Below the pieces are notes generated by a model. It saw nothing but the letters and a program-made list of their open reading frames with translations. It ran no database searches and had not been told where the DNA came from. The position numbers were made by a program, and so were the translations under genes. DNA of 8,399 bases from DASVSE01 sp036399715 (lineage in GTDB: Bacteria > Bacteroidota > Rhodothermia > Rhodothermales > Rubricoccaceae). Shown here one piece after another: positions 1-6,318 of the stretch. The stretch is from the NCBI GenBank assembly GCA_036399715.1, contig DASWMO010000217.1, positions 1 through 8,399 on the forward strand, read 5' to 3'. How positions within the stretch are numbered: position 1 is the stretch's first letter; each line of letters starts with the position of its first letter.

Positions 1-34
1 CGTGCCACCGGGTGATACGTCTCCCGGTGGCACG
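1..34 (-). terminator. Perfect 12-bp inverted repeat after dnaJ, probable terminator
   Basis: The arms CGTGCCACCGGG and CCCGGTGGCACG are exact reverse complements separated by a 10-nt loop. The repeat starts 22 nt past the dnaJ stop codon, where an intrinsic terminator of the hrcA-grpE-dnaJ transcript would be expected. The stem is very GC-rich and would be stable. The T-tract that would confirm a factor-independent terminator lies, if present, beyond the left edge of the window and cannot be seen. It could also be a bidirectional terminator for a convergent gene further left, or one copy of a dispersed palindromic repeat. Confidence 0.6.
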
Positions 35-55
35 TCTGGGCTCGCCTGGCGCCTC

Positions 56-1222
56 CTATCCTCCCAGGGCGTCCTTGACGCGGCTGAAGAACGAGCGCTT
101 GGCCTCGCGCGTCGGCTGCGGCCGGAGGTCCGGTTCGAGGCGGAGCTGCTCGAGCGCCTCGCGGAGTGCCGGCGAGAGGTCCTGCGGCGTCCACACGTGG
201 ATGTGAACCATCTGGTCACCGCGGCGGCCTCCCCCGACCTCGGGCAGGCCGCGGCCGCGCATCCGGAGGACGCGGCCGGACTGGATGCCGGCGTCGACCT
301 GGAGCTTGGCGCGGCCCTTGAGCGTCGGCACGGTCGCTTCGGTCCCGAGCGCAGCGTCGGGGAACGAGAGGTAGAGGTCGTGGACGATGTCGAGGCCGTC
401 GCGGACAAAGTGCTCGTGCTCCTCCTCGTCGATCTCGACGCGGAGGTTGCCCGCCGGACCTCCGCGCAGGCCGGCGTTGCCAGCGCCTCGGATCTGGAGG
501 TACTGCCCCTCGGCGACGCCCGCCGGGACCTCGACGGTCACCGTCTCCTCGCCCTTGACGCGGCCCTCGCCCGTGCAGACGGTGCACTTGTTCGTGACCA
601 CGCGGCCCTCGCCGTCGCACGTCGGGCACGGGGTGACGTTGACGAACTGGCCGAAGAACGACGACGCGACCTGCCGGACCTCGCCCGAGCCGCTGCACGT
701 CGGGCACGTGTCCGTCCCCCCTTCTCCGGGCTCGGCGCCGGAGCCCGAGCAGTGGTCGCAGGCGGTGAACTTGCGGAGCTTGATCTGGCGCTCGACGCCC
801 TCGGCGACCTCTTCGAGCGTGAGGGAGAGACGGACGCGCAGGTCCGTCCCGGGCCGGCCTTGGCCGCGGCGGCGGGCGCGGGCCCGGCCGAAGACGTCGT
901 CGAAGCGGCTGTCGCCGCCGAAGATGTCCGAGAACGCCGAGAAGATGTCCGACATGTCCTGCGGCGCGCCCGCACCGCCGGCGCCCGAGACGCCGGCCCG
1001 GCCGAAGCGGTCGTAGCGCGCACGCTTGTCGGCGTCCGAGAGGACCGAGTAGGCCTCGGCGGCCTCCTTGAAGCGCGCCTCGGCGTCGGCATCACCGGCG
1101 TTGCGGTCCGGGTGGTGCTCGAGCGCGCGCTGGCGGTAGGCCTTCTTGATCTCGTCGGGCGTGGCCGTGCGCGGGACGCCGAGGACGTCGTAGTAGTCGC
1201 GCTGGTCGGTCGCTGCGGGCAT
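56..1222 (-). CDS. dnaJ: Chaperone protein DnaJ (Hsp40), class I
   Basis: Cytosolic co-chaperone that binds unfolded clients and stimulates the ATPase of DnaK. The 388-aa product has the full class I layout. The J-domain is at about residues 9-74, with the invariant HPD at 37-39 that contacts DnaK. A short Gly/Phe-containing linker follows (about 75-125). The zinc-binding region has four CxxCxGxG repeats: CDHCSGSG 155-162, CPTCSGSG 173-180, CPTCDGEG 199-206 and CTVCTGEG 213-220. The C-terminal substrate-binding domains end in FFSRVKDALGG, the usual DnaJ tail. Length is normal and nothing is broken. The ATG at 1222 puts Met nine residues before the conserved DYYDVLGV, as expected; no clear Shine-Dalgarno precedes it. 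It is the last gene of the hrcA-grpE-dnaJ cluster, 84 nt after grpE, and is followed by a strong hairpin. dnaK is not adjacent. Confidence 0.97.
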   Translation of the reverse strand: MPAATDQRDYYDVLGVPRTATPDEIKKAYRQRALEHHPDRNAGDADAEARFKEAAEAYSVLSDADKRARYDRFGRAGVSGAGGAGAPQDMSDIFSAFSDIFGGDSRFDDVFGRARARRRGQGRPGTDLRVRLSLTLEEVAEGVERQIKLRKFTACDHCSGSGAEPGEGGTDTCPTCSGSGEVRQVASSFFGQFVNVTPCPTCDGEGRVVTNKCTVCTGEGRVKGEETVTVEVPAGVAEGQYLQIRGAGNAGLRGGPAGNLRVEIDEEEHEHFVRDGLDIVHDLYLSFPDAALGTEATVPTLKGRAKLQVDAGIQSGRVLRMRGRGLPEVGGGRRGDQMVHIHVWTPQDLSPALREALEQLRLEPDLRPQPTREAKRSFFSRVKDALGG

Positions 1223-1306
1223 CGAGTCGGTGGACTAAGAAATGAGAACGGTCACGCGGGCGGGAGAGGTCTGGCCAGTCGCCATTTCCTGGTCACCCGT
1301 CCCTCT

Positions 1307-1864
1307 CTACTGGGCGACGATCACGCGGGCGTGGCGCAGCACGCGGTCGCCGAGGCGGTAGCCGGGCTGGACCTCGGCGAGTACCGTTCCCGACGCCTCG
1401 CCGGCGGGCGCGGGCTGCTGCATCACGGCCTCGTGCTCGGCCTCGTCGAATGGCACGCCCGCGGCCTCAATCGGCGTCACGCCGAAGCGGTCGAGGATGC
1501 CTTCGAACTTGCGGTAGACGAGTTCGACGCCCTGGCCGAGCGCGTCGAAGGCAGCCGAACCAGCCGCCGTTCCGGCGTCCTGGTGGGCGACGCGGCGGGC
1601 GGCGTCGAGCGAGCGCCGGAGGTCGTCGTAGACGTCGAGCACGGGCAGCAGGACGGCTGCGCGTGCGGCGCGGTCGGCGTCGGCGCGGTCGGCCTCGGTC
1701 CGGCGGCGGTAGTTCTGGAACTCGGCCGCCCGGCGGAGCAGCTGGTCGCGGAGGTCGGCGACCTCGGCGCGGAGGGCATCGGCCTCGGCGGGAGCATCGC
1801 CCGCGGGCGTGTCGGCGGCGTCGGTCGTCGCTGCGGTGTCGAAAGTCGAGTCGTCGTGCGTCAT
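1307..1864 (-). CDS. grpE: Nucleotide exchange factor GrpE
   Basis: Cytosolic homodimeric co-chaperone that releases ADP from DnaK and works with DnaJ in refolding. The 185-aa product has an acidic, Ala/Thr/Asp-rich N-terminus (about 1-26), which is usually disordered in the family. A long heptad-like helix follows (about 27-70) with the typical AAEFQNYRRRTE stretch (46-57). Then come the helical LLPVLDVYDDLRRSL segment (72-86) and the C-terminal beta domain ending in GYRLGDRVLRHARVIVAQ, the family signature. The reading frame stays open upstream into the end of hrcA. The ATG at 1864 is chosen because it gives a family-typical length and avoids that overlap; the upstream in-frame sequence is Arg/Ser/Pro-rich and unlike GrpE. 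It lies 121 nt after hrcA and 84 nt before dnaJ, most likely co-transcribed with both. Its own promoter in the upstream gap is possible. Confidence 0.95.
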   Translation of the reverse strand: MTHDDSTFDTAATTDAADTPAGDAPAEADALRAEVADLRDQLLRRAAEFQNYRRRTEADRADADRAARAAVLLPVLDVYDDLRRSLDAARRVAHQDAGTAAGSAAFDALGQGVELVYRKFEGILDRFGVTPIEAAGVPFDEAEHEAVMQQPAPAGEASGTVLAEVQPGYRLGDRVLRHARVIVAQ

Positions 1865-1902
1865 CGTCGTCGGGTCGGGGCGGAATGGAACGCCGGAACC
1901 CG

Positions 1903-1941
1903 GCCAAGATCGTACGGCCGTCGACGAATCGCGAACGAATC
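1903..1941 (-). promoter_or_regulatory. Direct repeat and possible promoter upstream of grpE
   Basis: The 121-nt gap between hrcA and grpE contains a locally AT-richer patch. On the plus strand the 7-mer ACGAATC occurs twice, at 1924-1930 and 1935-1941, an 11-nt period or about one helical turn. On the coding (minus) strand it is followed by TACGAT (about 1909-1914), which resembles a -10 box and lies roughly 45 nt before the grpE ATG. No good -35 box is visible at the usual spacing. This could be an internal promoter with a two-site operator that raises grpE-dnaJ under stress, or chance. It is not a CIRCE element: there is no TTAGCACTC-N9-GAGTGCTAA pattern. Confidence 0.22.
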
Positions 1942-1985
1942 GGCCGGGAATGCGAGCCCCTGAGGCATGCCCCACGTGCCGCGCC

Positions 1986-3080
1986 TCACCCGCCGCCCGG
2001 GCCGCTGTCATCGCCGAGAAGCGTGGCGACGTACTCGACGAGCGCGACCGCGCGGGCATAGTCCATCCGCGTCGGGCCGATCACGGCGACGGCGCCCGTC
2101 GCCCCGCCGACGCGGTACGGCGCCGTCACGACCGAGACGGCGGGGGCGCCCTCGCGGTCCGCATCGCCGCTTCCGTCGCCTGCACGCGCGGCCTCGCGGC
2201 CGATGAGGACGCGCGCGGCGCCCGCGTCCCCCGCCTCGGCGGGGTCGAGCGCAGCGGCCGTTTCGAGCAGGTGGACCACGACGGCTTCATTCTCGGCGAG
2301 TTCGACCGCGTCGCGGACGGCCTCGGGGCGCTGGAACTCGGGCTGCGCGACGAGGTGGCCCGTGCCGGCGATGGACGCGCGGCGGGCGCCCGACGGGTCG
2401 CGGAAGAGCGTCGGCGCGTCCCGGAGGACGACGCGGACGATGCCCGTCCGGTCGCCCTCGGCGAGGTCCTGTACGCGCTCGGCGCCCGTCCTGCGGATCT
2501 CGTCGAGCGAGTGGCCGGCGAGGCGCTCGTTGAGGCGCTGCACGACGGCGTCGAGCGTGCCCGGGCGAACCTCGACGTCCACCTCGGCCGCGACCGTCCG
2601 CGCGAGGCCGCCGCGGAGGGCGAGCACGAACAGCACGCGGGCGGCCCCGAGCGGAACGACCTCGATGCGCTCCAGCACGCCCGTCGCGAGCTTGGGCGTG
2701 AGCACGACGCCGAGCAGGCGCGCGAGGCTGCCGAGCAGCCGGCTCGTCTCGTTGGCAACGGCGTCGAGATCGCCAAGGCGGCGGCGGACGCTCTCGCGCA
2801 GCAGCGAGGCCTCGGCCGCCGAGAGCCCGCCGACGTCCATCAGGCCGTCGACGTAGAGGCGGTAGCCCTGCTCCGTCGGCACGCGCCCGGCGGACGTGTG
2901 CGGGTGCCCGAGGTAGCCCGCACCTTCGAGGCGCTGCATCGTCGTCCTCACGGACGCGCTCGACAGGTCGATCCGGTCTGCGACGATGCGCGAGACGACC
3001 GGCGCGGCCGTGTCGATAAACGTCTGCACAACGCGCCGGAGGACGTCGCGCTCGCGGTCAGAGAGGGAGTCTGAGTGCAT
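1986..3080 (-). CDS. hrcA: Heat-inducible transcription repressor HrcA
   Basis: Repressor that binds CIRCE operators at chaperone genes and is kept active by GroEL in the organisms studied. The 364-aa product has an N-terminal winged helix (about 5-78) with the very conserved SSASVRTTMQRLEGAGYLG (40-58) and HTSAGRVPTEQGYRLYVD (61-78). A GAF-like middle and dimerisation region follows. The C-terminus carries VVTAPYRVGG and GPTRMDYARAVALVEYVATLL, matching the family signature. Length is typical (340-370 aa). The frame is open for another 126 codons upstream, but that sequence is Arg/Gly/Asp-rich shadow of the preceding gene. The ATG at 3080 puts Met just before the first helix and 8 nt after the stop of the DUF2231 gene. 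With that short gap, hrcA is probably transcribed from further upstream. No CIRCE-like inverted repeat is seen in the visible flanks, so autoregulation is not evident here. Confidence 0.96.
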   Translation of the reverse strand: MHSDSLSDRERDVLRRVVQTFIDTAAPVVSRIVADRIDLSSASVRTTMQRLEGAGYLGHPHTSAGRVPTEQGYRLYVDGLMDVGGLSAAEASLLRESVRRRLGDLDAVANETSRLLGSLARLLGVVLTPKLATGVLERIEVVPLGAARVLFVLALRGGLARTVAAEVDVEVRPGTLDAVVQRLNERLAGHSLDEIRRTGAERVQDLAEGDRTGIVRVVLRDAPTLFRDPSGARRASIAGTGHLVAQPEFQRPEAVRDAVELAENEAVVVHLLETAAALDPAEAGDAGAARVLIGREAARAGDGSGDADREGAPAVSVVTAPYRVGGATGAVAVIGPTRMDYARAVALVEYVATLLGDDSGPGGG

Positions 3081-3088
3081 CGCAGAAC

Positions 3089-3586
3089 CTACCCGATGAA
3101 TCTGCCGTGCGCCATGATTCCGCCGAGGTGGGCCGTCCACGCGACGAGGGCGGCCGCGACGAGCGCGGGCACGAGCGCGGCGAGGCGCCACGCGAGCGGC
3201 TCGCGCGTCGCGGCGCCGTCCGACCGCGTCCCGCCCGTGCGTCTCCCGCGCCGCGAGGCGACGCTCAGGCCACCGAAGGCGAGGGCCGAGAGCGCCGCGG
3301 TCCACATCGTGTAGTCCGCCATCCGCTCGTGCGTCCCGAGGACCGCCTCGACGGTCGCATCGCCCTCCATCTCGTGCTCCATCGTCTCGCCCGTCTGCCG
3401 TGCAACGAAGGCGCCGACCGTCCCGAGGGCGAACAGCGCGAGCGCCGCGAGCCGCCACACGGGCCGCCCGAAGGCGGCGTAGAGGACCGTCACGCCCGCC
3501 GCGAGCAGCAGAAGCACGAGCGGAAAGTGGACGGCGAGCGGGTGCAGGTACGGAATTTCGTACTGCGACAGGAGGTCGAAGCGCAT
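3089..3586 (-). CDS. DUF2231-type four-helix membrane protein
   Basis: Predicted inner-membrane protein of 165 aa and unknown biochemical role. It has four hydrophobic segments, at about residues 17-39, 43-62, 92-110 and 131-152. The first begins with HPLAVHFPL (15-23), the HP-x3-HFP signature of DUF2231. Further His residues fall at 71, 86, 153 and 160, the last two in AHLGGIMAHG near the end. A Met/His/Glu cluster, ETMEHEMEGD (67-76), lies in the loop after helix two. Conserved His residues at helix ends could bind a metal or heme, but this is unproven. The stop of the upstream lipoprotein gene overlaps the start as TGATG, which implies translational coupling. A GTG one codon earlier (3587-3589) is an equally placed alternative start and would give 166 aa. 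hrcA follows after 8 nt. From general knowledge, DUF2231 proteins often accompany planctomycete-type cytochrome c domains, which fits its neighbour. Confidence 0.85.
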   Translation of the reverse strand: MRFDLLSQYEIPYLHPLAVHFPLVLLLLAAGVTVLYAAFGRPVWRLAALALFALGTVGAFVARQTGETMEHEMEGDATVEAVLGTHERMADYTMWTAALSALAFGGLSVASRRGRRTGGTRSDGAATREPLAWRLAALVPALVAAALVAWTAHLGGIMAHGRFIG

Positions 3587-5232
3587 CACATGCTCTCGTG
3601 GCCGCCGACGCCGACCGTGAAGGGCTCCAGGCCCGAGGCGTACGCGCCGAGCTGGACCGTCTGGAGGACCGCGCCGTCCATCGAGAACGCGGTCACGTTG
3701 CTGAACTGCGCCGGCGCGAGCGGCACGCGCGTACCGTCGGCCGCGGCCGCGCCGAGAAAGAGGTACGGCGGCGTCCAGGCGCCGTTGAGGTTGGAGCTCG
3801 TCACGAAGAAACGCTCACCGGCATGGTCCGGCGCGGGGCTGTGCGGCTGCGAGATCGGTCCGCCGGGCGCCGAAGCCGAGACCGTGCGGATCGTCTCCTT
3901 GGTGACGGCGTCGAGGATCGTGACCGTGTCGCCGTTGCGGTCCGGGATGAGCATCGTCCGGCCGTCGTGAGCGACGTGGGCGTGCCACGGGCCGTCGCCA
4001 CCAGGCGCGGTGCCCGTCATCGTGAGCTCTCCGGTCGCGGACATCGAGAAGAACAGGACCGTGTCGGTCGTGCGCGAGGTCAGCGTCGCCTCGTAGGCGT
4101 GCATCGTCGCCGCGTCGGGCGTGGCGGGCGTCGTGGTGTGGCCCATCGCCGCGTGGTCCATCGTGCCGTGGTCCATGCTGGCGTGGTCCATGCCCAGGCC
4201 CGCCGCCGTACGGCCGGCGTGGTGTGCACCGAGGACGGCGAAGTGGATGAGTTCGTGCGGCCCGCCGGGAACGGACTGGATCGCGAGGTCCTCGGTCGAG
4301 GTGTTGTAGACGGCCACCTGCCCGCCCGTGAGCGACGCCGTGAGGACGAACTTGCCGTCGGGCGTGATGGCCATCGCGTGCGGCACGTTGAACGGCGTCG
4401 CGACCTCGTTGACGGCCATCGTCGTTCGGTCGAGGATCGCGAAGCCAGTCGTCGTCGCGGCCGAGAGGGTCGAGCGGCCGACGTAGAGGCGGTTTGAGGA
4501 CGTGTCCATGGCGAGCATGCCGGGCGTCGTCATGCGGGCCGTGCCGAGGAGGTACGCCGGCGTGTCGGGGTCCATGTTCAGGTCCGTGCTGAGCTTGGCG
4601 ACGGCCCCGGTCGAGATCAGCGAGACGTACCACGCGCTGCCCCCCGGCTCGAAGGCGACGTGGTGCGGGCCGTAAGGCGCACTCGGCAGCCCGAGCGCGT
4701 CGAAGTGGACGCGCCGGATGATGCGCATCGTTGCGGCGTCGAGGATGTCGACGTGGTTCTCGCCCTGCACGCAGGCGAAGAGCAGGTCCGTCGCGTCGGA
4801 GAATGGGACCGGCCCGCCGCCGGCCGCGCGCGCGCCGGCTTCGATCCACCGCGCGACGAAGCGGCGCTCGTCGGGTTCGAGGCGGCGGAGGTTCGGGAAC
4901 GGGATTGCCGCCGTGTCCGGCAGGTCCGCCGTGAAGCGCACCATGAGGCTGCCCGGCGCGTCGAACGGGACGACGAAGCCGCTCGGGCCGGCCATCACGA
5001 GCGCGTCGAGCGCGTAGTCGGCCGGGTCGCCCGCGGCGTCGGTCGCGACGGGCGAGAGGACGTTGCGGGCCGCGAGCAGGGGCCGCACCTGCGTCTCATA
5101 GTCCGTCGGCGTCAGGGCGTCGTAGTCGACGGTCGACGGGTCGAACGGGATCGGGGCCGAGGCGTCGGCGGCGTCGCACGCGGAAAGCGAGACGAGCGCG
5201 AACGCGGCGACGAAAACGGGCAGGCGGAACAT
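3586..5232 (-). CDS. Lipoprotein with degenerate cytochrome c-like domain and YVTN-type beta-propeller
   Basis: Predicted exported lipoprotein of 548 aa. Residues 1-18 form a lipoprotein signal peptide with lipobox LSAC (Cys19). Residues 44-135 read like the planctomycete-type cytochrome c domain: YETQVRPLLAAR at the start, then GPSGFVVPFDAPGSLMVR, then LEPDERRFVARWIEAGAR. However, the CxxCH position reads NVLSP (57-61). From about 150 to the end is a beta-propeller of the YVTN/YncE kind. It has blade pieces such as NHVDILDAATMRIIRRV, AITPDGKFVLTAS and DTVTILDAVTKETIRTV, and recurrent Pro-His turns at 190, 285, 326 and 464 plus GPWHAH at 414-419. A Met/His cluster interrupts the propeller at 348-365. 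The mature protein has only two Cys, 19 and 154. The frame is open 111 codons further upstream, but only the ATG at 5232 gives a signal peptide. It is the first gene of the leftward unit and overlaps the DUF2231 gene. Function is unknown; metal handling or scaffolding outside the inner membrane is an inference. Confidence 0.85.
   Translation of the reverse strand: MFRLPVFVAAFALVSLSACDAADASAPIPFDPSTVDYDALTPTDYETQVRPLLAARNVLSPVATDAAGDPADYALDALVMAGPSGFVVPFDAPGSLMVRFTADLPDTAAIPFPNLRRLEPDERRFVARWIEAGARAAGGGPVPFSDATDLLFACVQGENHVDILDAATMRIIRRVHFDALGLPSAPYGPHHVAFEPGGSAWYVSLISTGAVAKLSTDLNMDPDTPAYLLGTARMTTPGMLAMDTSSNRLYVGRSTLSAATTTGFAILDRTTMAVNEVATPFNVPHAMAITPDGKFVLTASLTGGQVAVYNTSTEDLAIQSVPGGPHELIHFAVLGAHHAGRTAAGLGMDHASMDHGTMDHAAMGHTTTPATPDAATMHAYEATLTSRTTDTVLFFSMSATGELTMTGTAPGGDGPWHAHVAHDGRTMLIPDRNGDTVTILDAVTKETIRTVSASAPGGPISQPHSPAPDHAGERFFVTSSNLNGAWTPPYLFLGAAAADGTRVPLAPAQFSNVTAFSMDGAVLQTVQLGAYASGLEPFTVGVGGHESM
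4138..4191 (-). repeat. Met/His-rich 15-nt tandem repeat inside the propeller lipoprotein
   Basis: Residues 348-365 of the lipoprotein read MDHASMDHGTMDHAAMGH: four Met-(Asp/Gly)-His triplets spaced five residues apart. In DNA this is a 15-nt period in which the block gtggtccat (plus strand) recurs three times, followed by one variant copy. More His residues flank it, at 337, 338 and 378. M-x-H and MDH runs of this kind occur in periplasmic and outer-membrane copper-resistance proteins (PcoB/CopB N-terminal regions, for example). Copper or silver binding is therefore plausible, but is inferred from composition only. The insert sits between blade sequences, where it would form an exposed loop. 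Confidence 0.8.
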
Positions 5233-5365
5233 CGGACGGGGTGCGAGGGGTTGGCAAGGTAGAACGCGCCGCGCCGCGCGCACCGTACACGGCTCGTCAA
5301 TCGCGCCGCGGCGGCGCCCGGTGCGCGGACGGTAGCTTGGCGGACCCGCCCACCGGACCCGCCGC
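5233..5365. promoter_or_regulatory. Divergent intergenic region with weak promoter-like boxes
   Basis: This 133-bp region separates the leftward lipoprotein unit from the rightward LD-carboxypeptidase-purN-purH unit, so it should hold both promoters. On the plus strand TAGCTTGG lies at 5333-5340, 25 nt before the GTG start. On the minus strand TACCTTGCC lies at 5253-5261, 20 nt before the ATG. Both resemble part of the TAnnTTTG -7 box of Bacteroidota, but no matching TTTG box is present about 20 nt further upstream of either. Both assignments are weak. No operator palindrome or riboswitch was recognised, and no PurR-type site is evident. Confidence 0.25.
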
Positions 5366-6307
5366 GTGCCCCTCCCCCGCCCGCTCACGCCCCGCGGCCG
5401 TGTCGCCGTCGCCGCCCCCGCCTCGGCCGCGCTCGACGCCTCGGACGCCCACGCGGGCATCGCCGCCCTCCGCGACCGCGGCCTCACCGTCGAGCCCGGC
5501 CGCGCCTTCGTCCAGCCCGACGGCTTCCTCTCCGGCCCCGACGACGAGCGCGCCGGCGAGCTCAACCGCCTCTTCGCCCGCGACGACCTCGACGCCGTCG
5601 TCTGCCTCCGCGGCGGCTACGGCGTCCTCCGGCTGCTGGACCGCCTGGATTACGACGCCGCACGCGCTACGCGCCCGCTCGTCGTCGGCTACTCGGACAT
5701 CACCGCGCTCCACCTCGCGCTCCTCGCGCAGGCCGGCCTGCCGGGTCTTTCTGGCCCGATGGTCGCCCCGGACTGGCCCGCCCTCGACGCCGAGACCGAG
5801 GCCCACTTCTGGCGCCTCGCGGGCGGCGAGACCGGGGTGAGCCTCGCCGGGCCGGGCGCCGAAGAACCCTTCGGCCTCCAAGACGGAGATGCCGAGGGCG
5901 TGCTTGTCGGCGGCAACCTCTCGCTCGTCGCCGCCCTCGTCGGGACGCCCTTCCTGCCGGATCTCACGGGCGCGATCCTCGTCGTCGAGGACGTCGGCGA
6001 GGCGCCGTACCGCATCGACGGCCTGCTCGCGCGTCTCCGCCTCGCTGGCGTGCTGGAGCGCCTCGGTGGCCTCGTCTTCGGGATGTTTACCGGCGCGGAT
6101 CCGCTCCCGGACCGCCCGAGTCTCGCCGTCGAGGACGTGCTGGATACCTACGCCGAATACGTCGACGGGCCCGTCGCGGCGGGCCTGACATACGGCCACG
6201 TCCGCCGCAAGGTCACGCTCCCCATCGGCGTCCGCGTCCGCCTGACGGTCGACGGCCCGGCCGCGCGCCTCGTCACGCTCTCGCCCGTCACCGAGTCTCC
6301 GGCCTAG
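5366..6307 (+). CDS. LD-carboxypeptidase (peptidase family S66, LdcA-like)
   Basis: Serine peptidase that, in characterised members, removes the terminal D-Ala from murein tetrapeptides, an LD bond, during peptidoglycan recycling in the cytoplasm. The family also contains microcin-immunity enzymes of the MccF type. The 313-aa product shows the S66 Ser-Glu-His triad in order: Ser110 in VVGYSDITALH, probably Glu208 in ILVVEDVGEAPYRID, and His278 in LTYGHVRRKVTLPIG. LRGGYGVLRLLDRLD (81-95) is the conserved Gly-rich strand before the nucleophile. There is no signal peptide, as expected for a cytoplasmic enzyme. The start is a GTG at 5366. Length is normal (about 300-320 aa). It is first in the rightward unit, 11 nt before purN, and nothing suggests it is truncated. 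MccF-like specificity cannot be excluded from sequence alone, but no microcin genes are nearby. Confidence 0.93.
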   Translation: MPLPRPLTPRGRVAVAAPASAALDASDAHAGIAALRDRGLTVEPGRAFVQPDGFLSGPDDERAGELNRLFARDDLDAVVCLRGGYGVLRLLDRLDYDAARATRPLVVGYSDITALHLALLAQAGLPGLSGPMVAPDWPALDAETEAHFWRLAGGETGVSLAGPGAEEPFGLQDGDAEGVLVGGNLSLVAALVGTPFLPDLTGAILVVEDVGEAPYRIDGLLARLRLAGVLERLGGLVFGMFTGADPLPDRPSLAVEDVLDTYAEYVDGPVAAGLTYGHVRRKVTLPIGVRVRLTVDGPAARLVTLSPVTESPA

Positions 6308-6318
6308 CCCGGCCCCGC

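Noticed and set aside
1239..1288. GAAATG...CATTTC inverted repeat and CTGGCCAG palindrome between grpE and dnaJ
   Set aside because: A six-base stem with a 38-nt loop and an isolated 8-bp palindrome are expected by chance, and no T-tract or operator pattern accompanies them.
2..1963. Plus-strand open frame of about 650 codons antisense to dnaJ and grpE
   Set aside because: Its translation is Ala/Arg/Gly/Val-rich with no recognisable domain, and it covers two certain minus-strand genes. High GC with few stop codons explains its length.
1865..2059. N-terminal extension of GrpE (65 extra residues)
   Set aside because: It would overlap the end of hrcA, its Arg/Ser/Pro composition differs from GrpE, and the ATG at 1864 gives the normal length.
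1809..3074. Plus-strand open frame antisense to hrcA
   Set aside because: No family resemblance, and hrcA on the other strand is certain. The frame is open only because of base composition.
3081..3458. N-terminal extension of HrcA (126 extra residues)
   Set aside because: It lies over the DUF2231 gene and is Arg/Gly/Asp-rich without a domain. The winged helix begins just after the ATG at 3080.
5253..5340. Paired TASCTTGS boxes as a firm divergent promoter
   Set aside because: The positions are attractive, but neither box has an upstream -33 partner and each is an imperfect match, so they are kept only as a low-confidence regulatory region.
5297..6199. Minus-strand open frame antisense to the LD-carboxypeptidase
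   Set aside because: The plus strand carries the full S66 catalytic triad. The antisense product is rich in Glu/Arg/Ala/Gly and matches nothing known to me.
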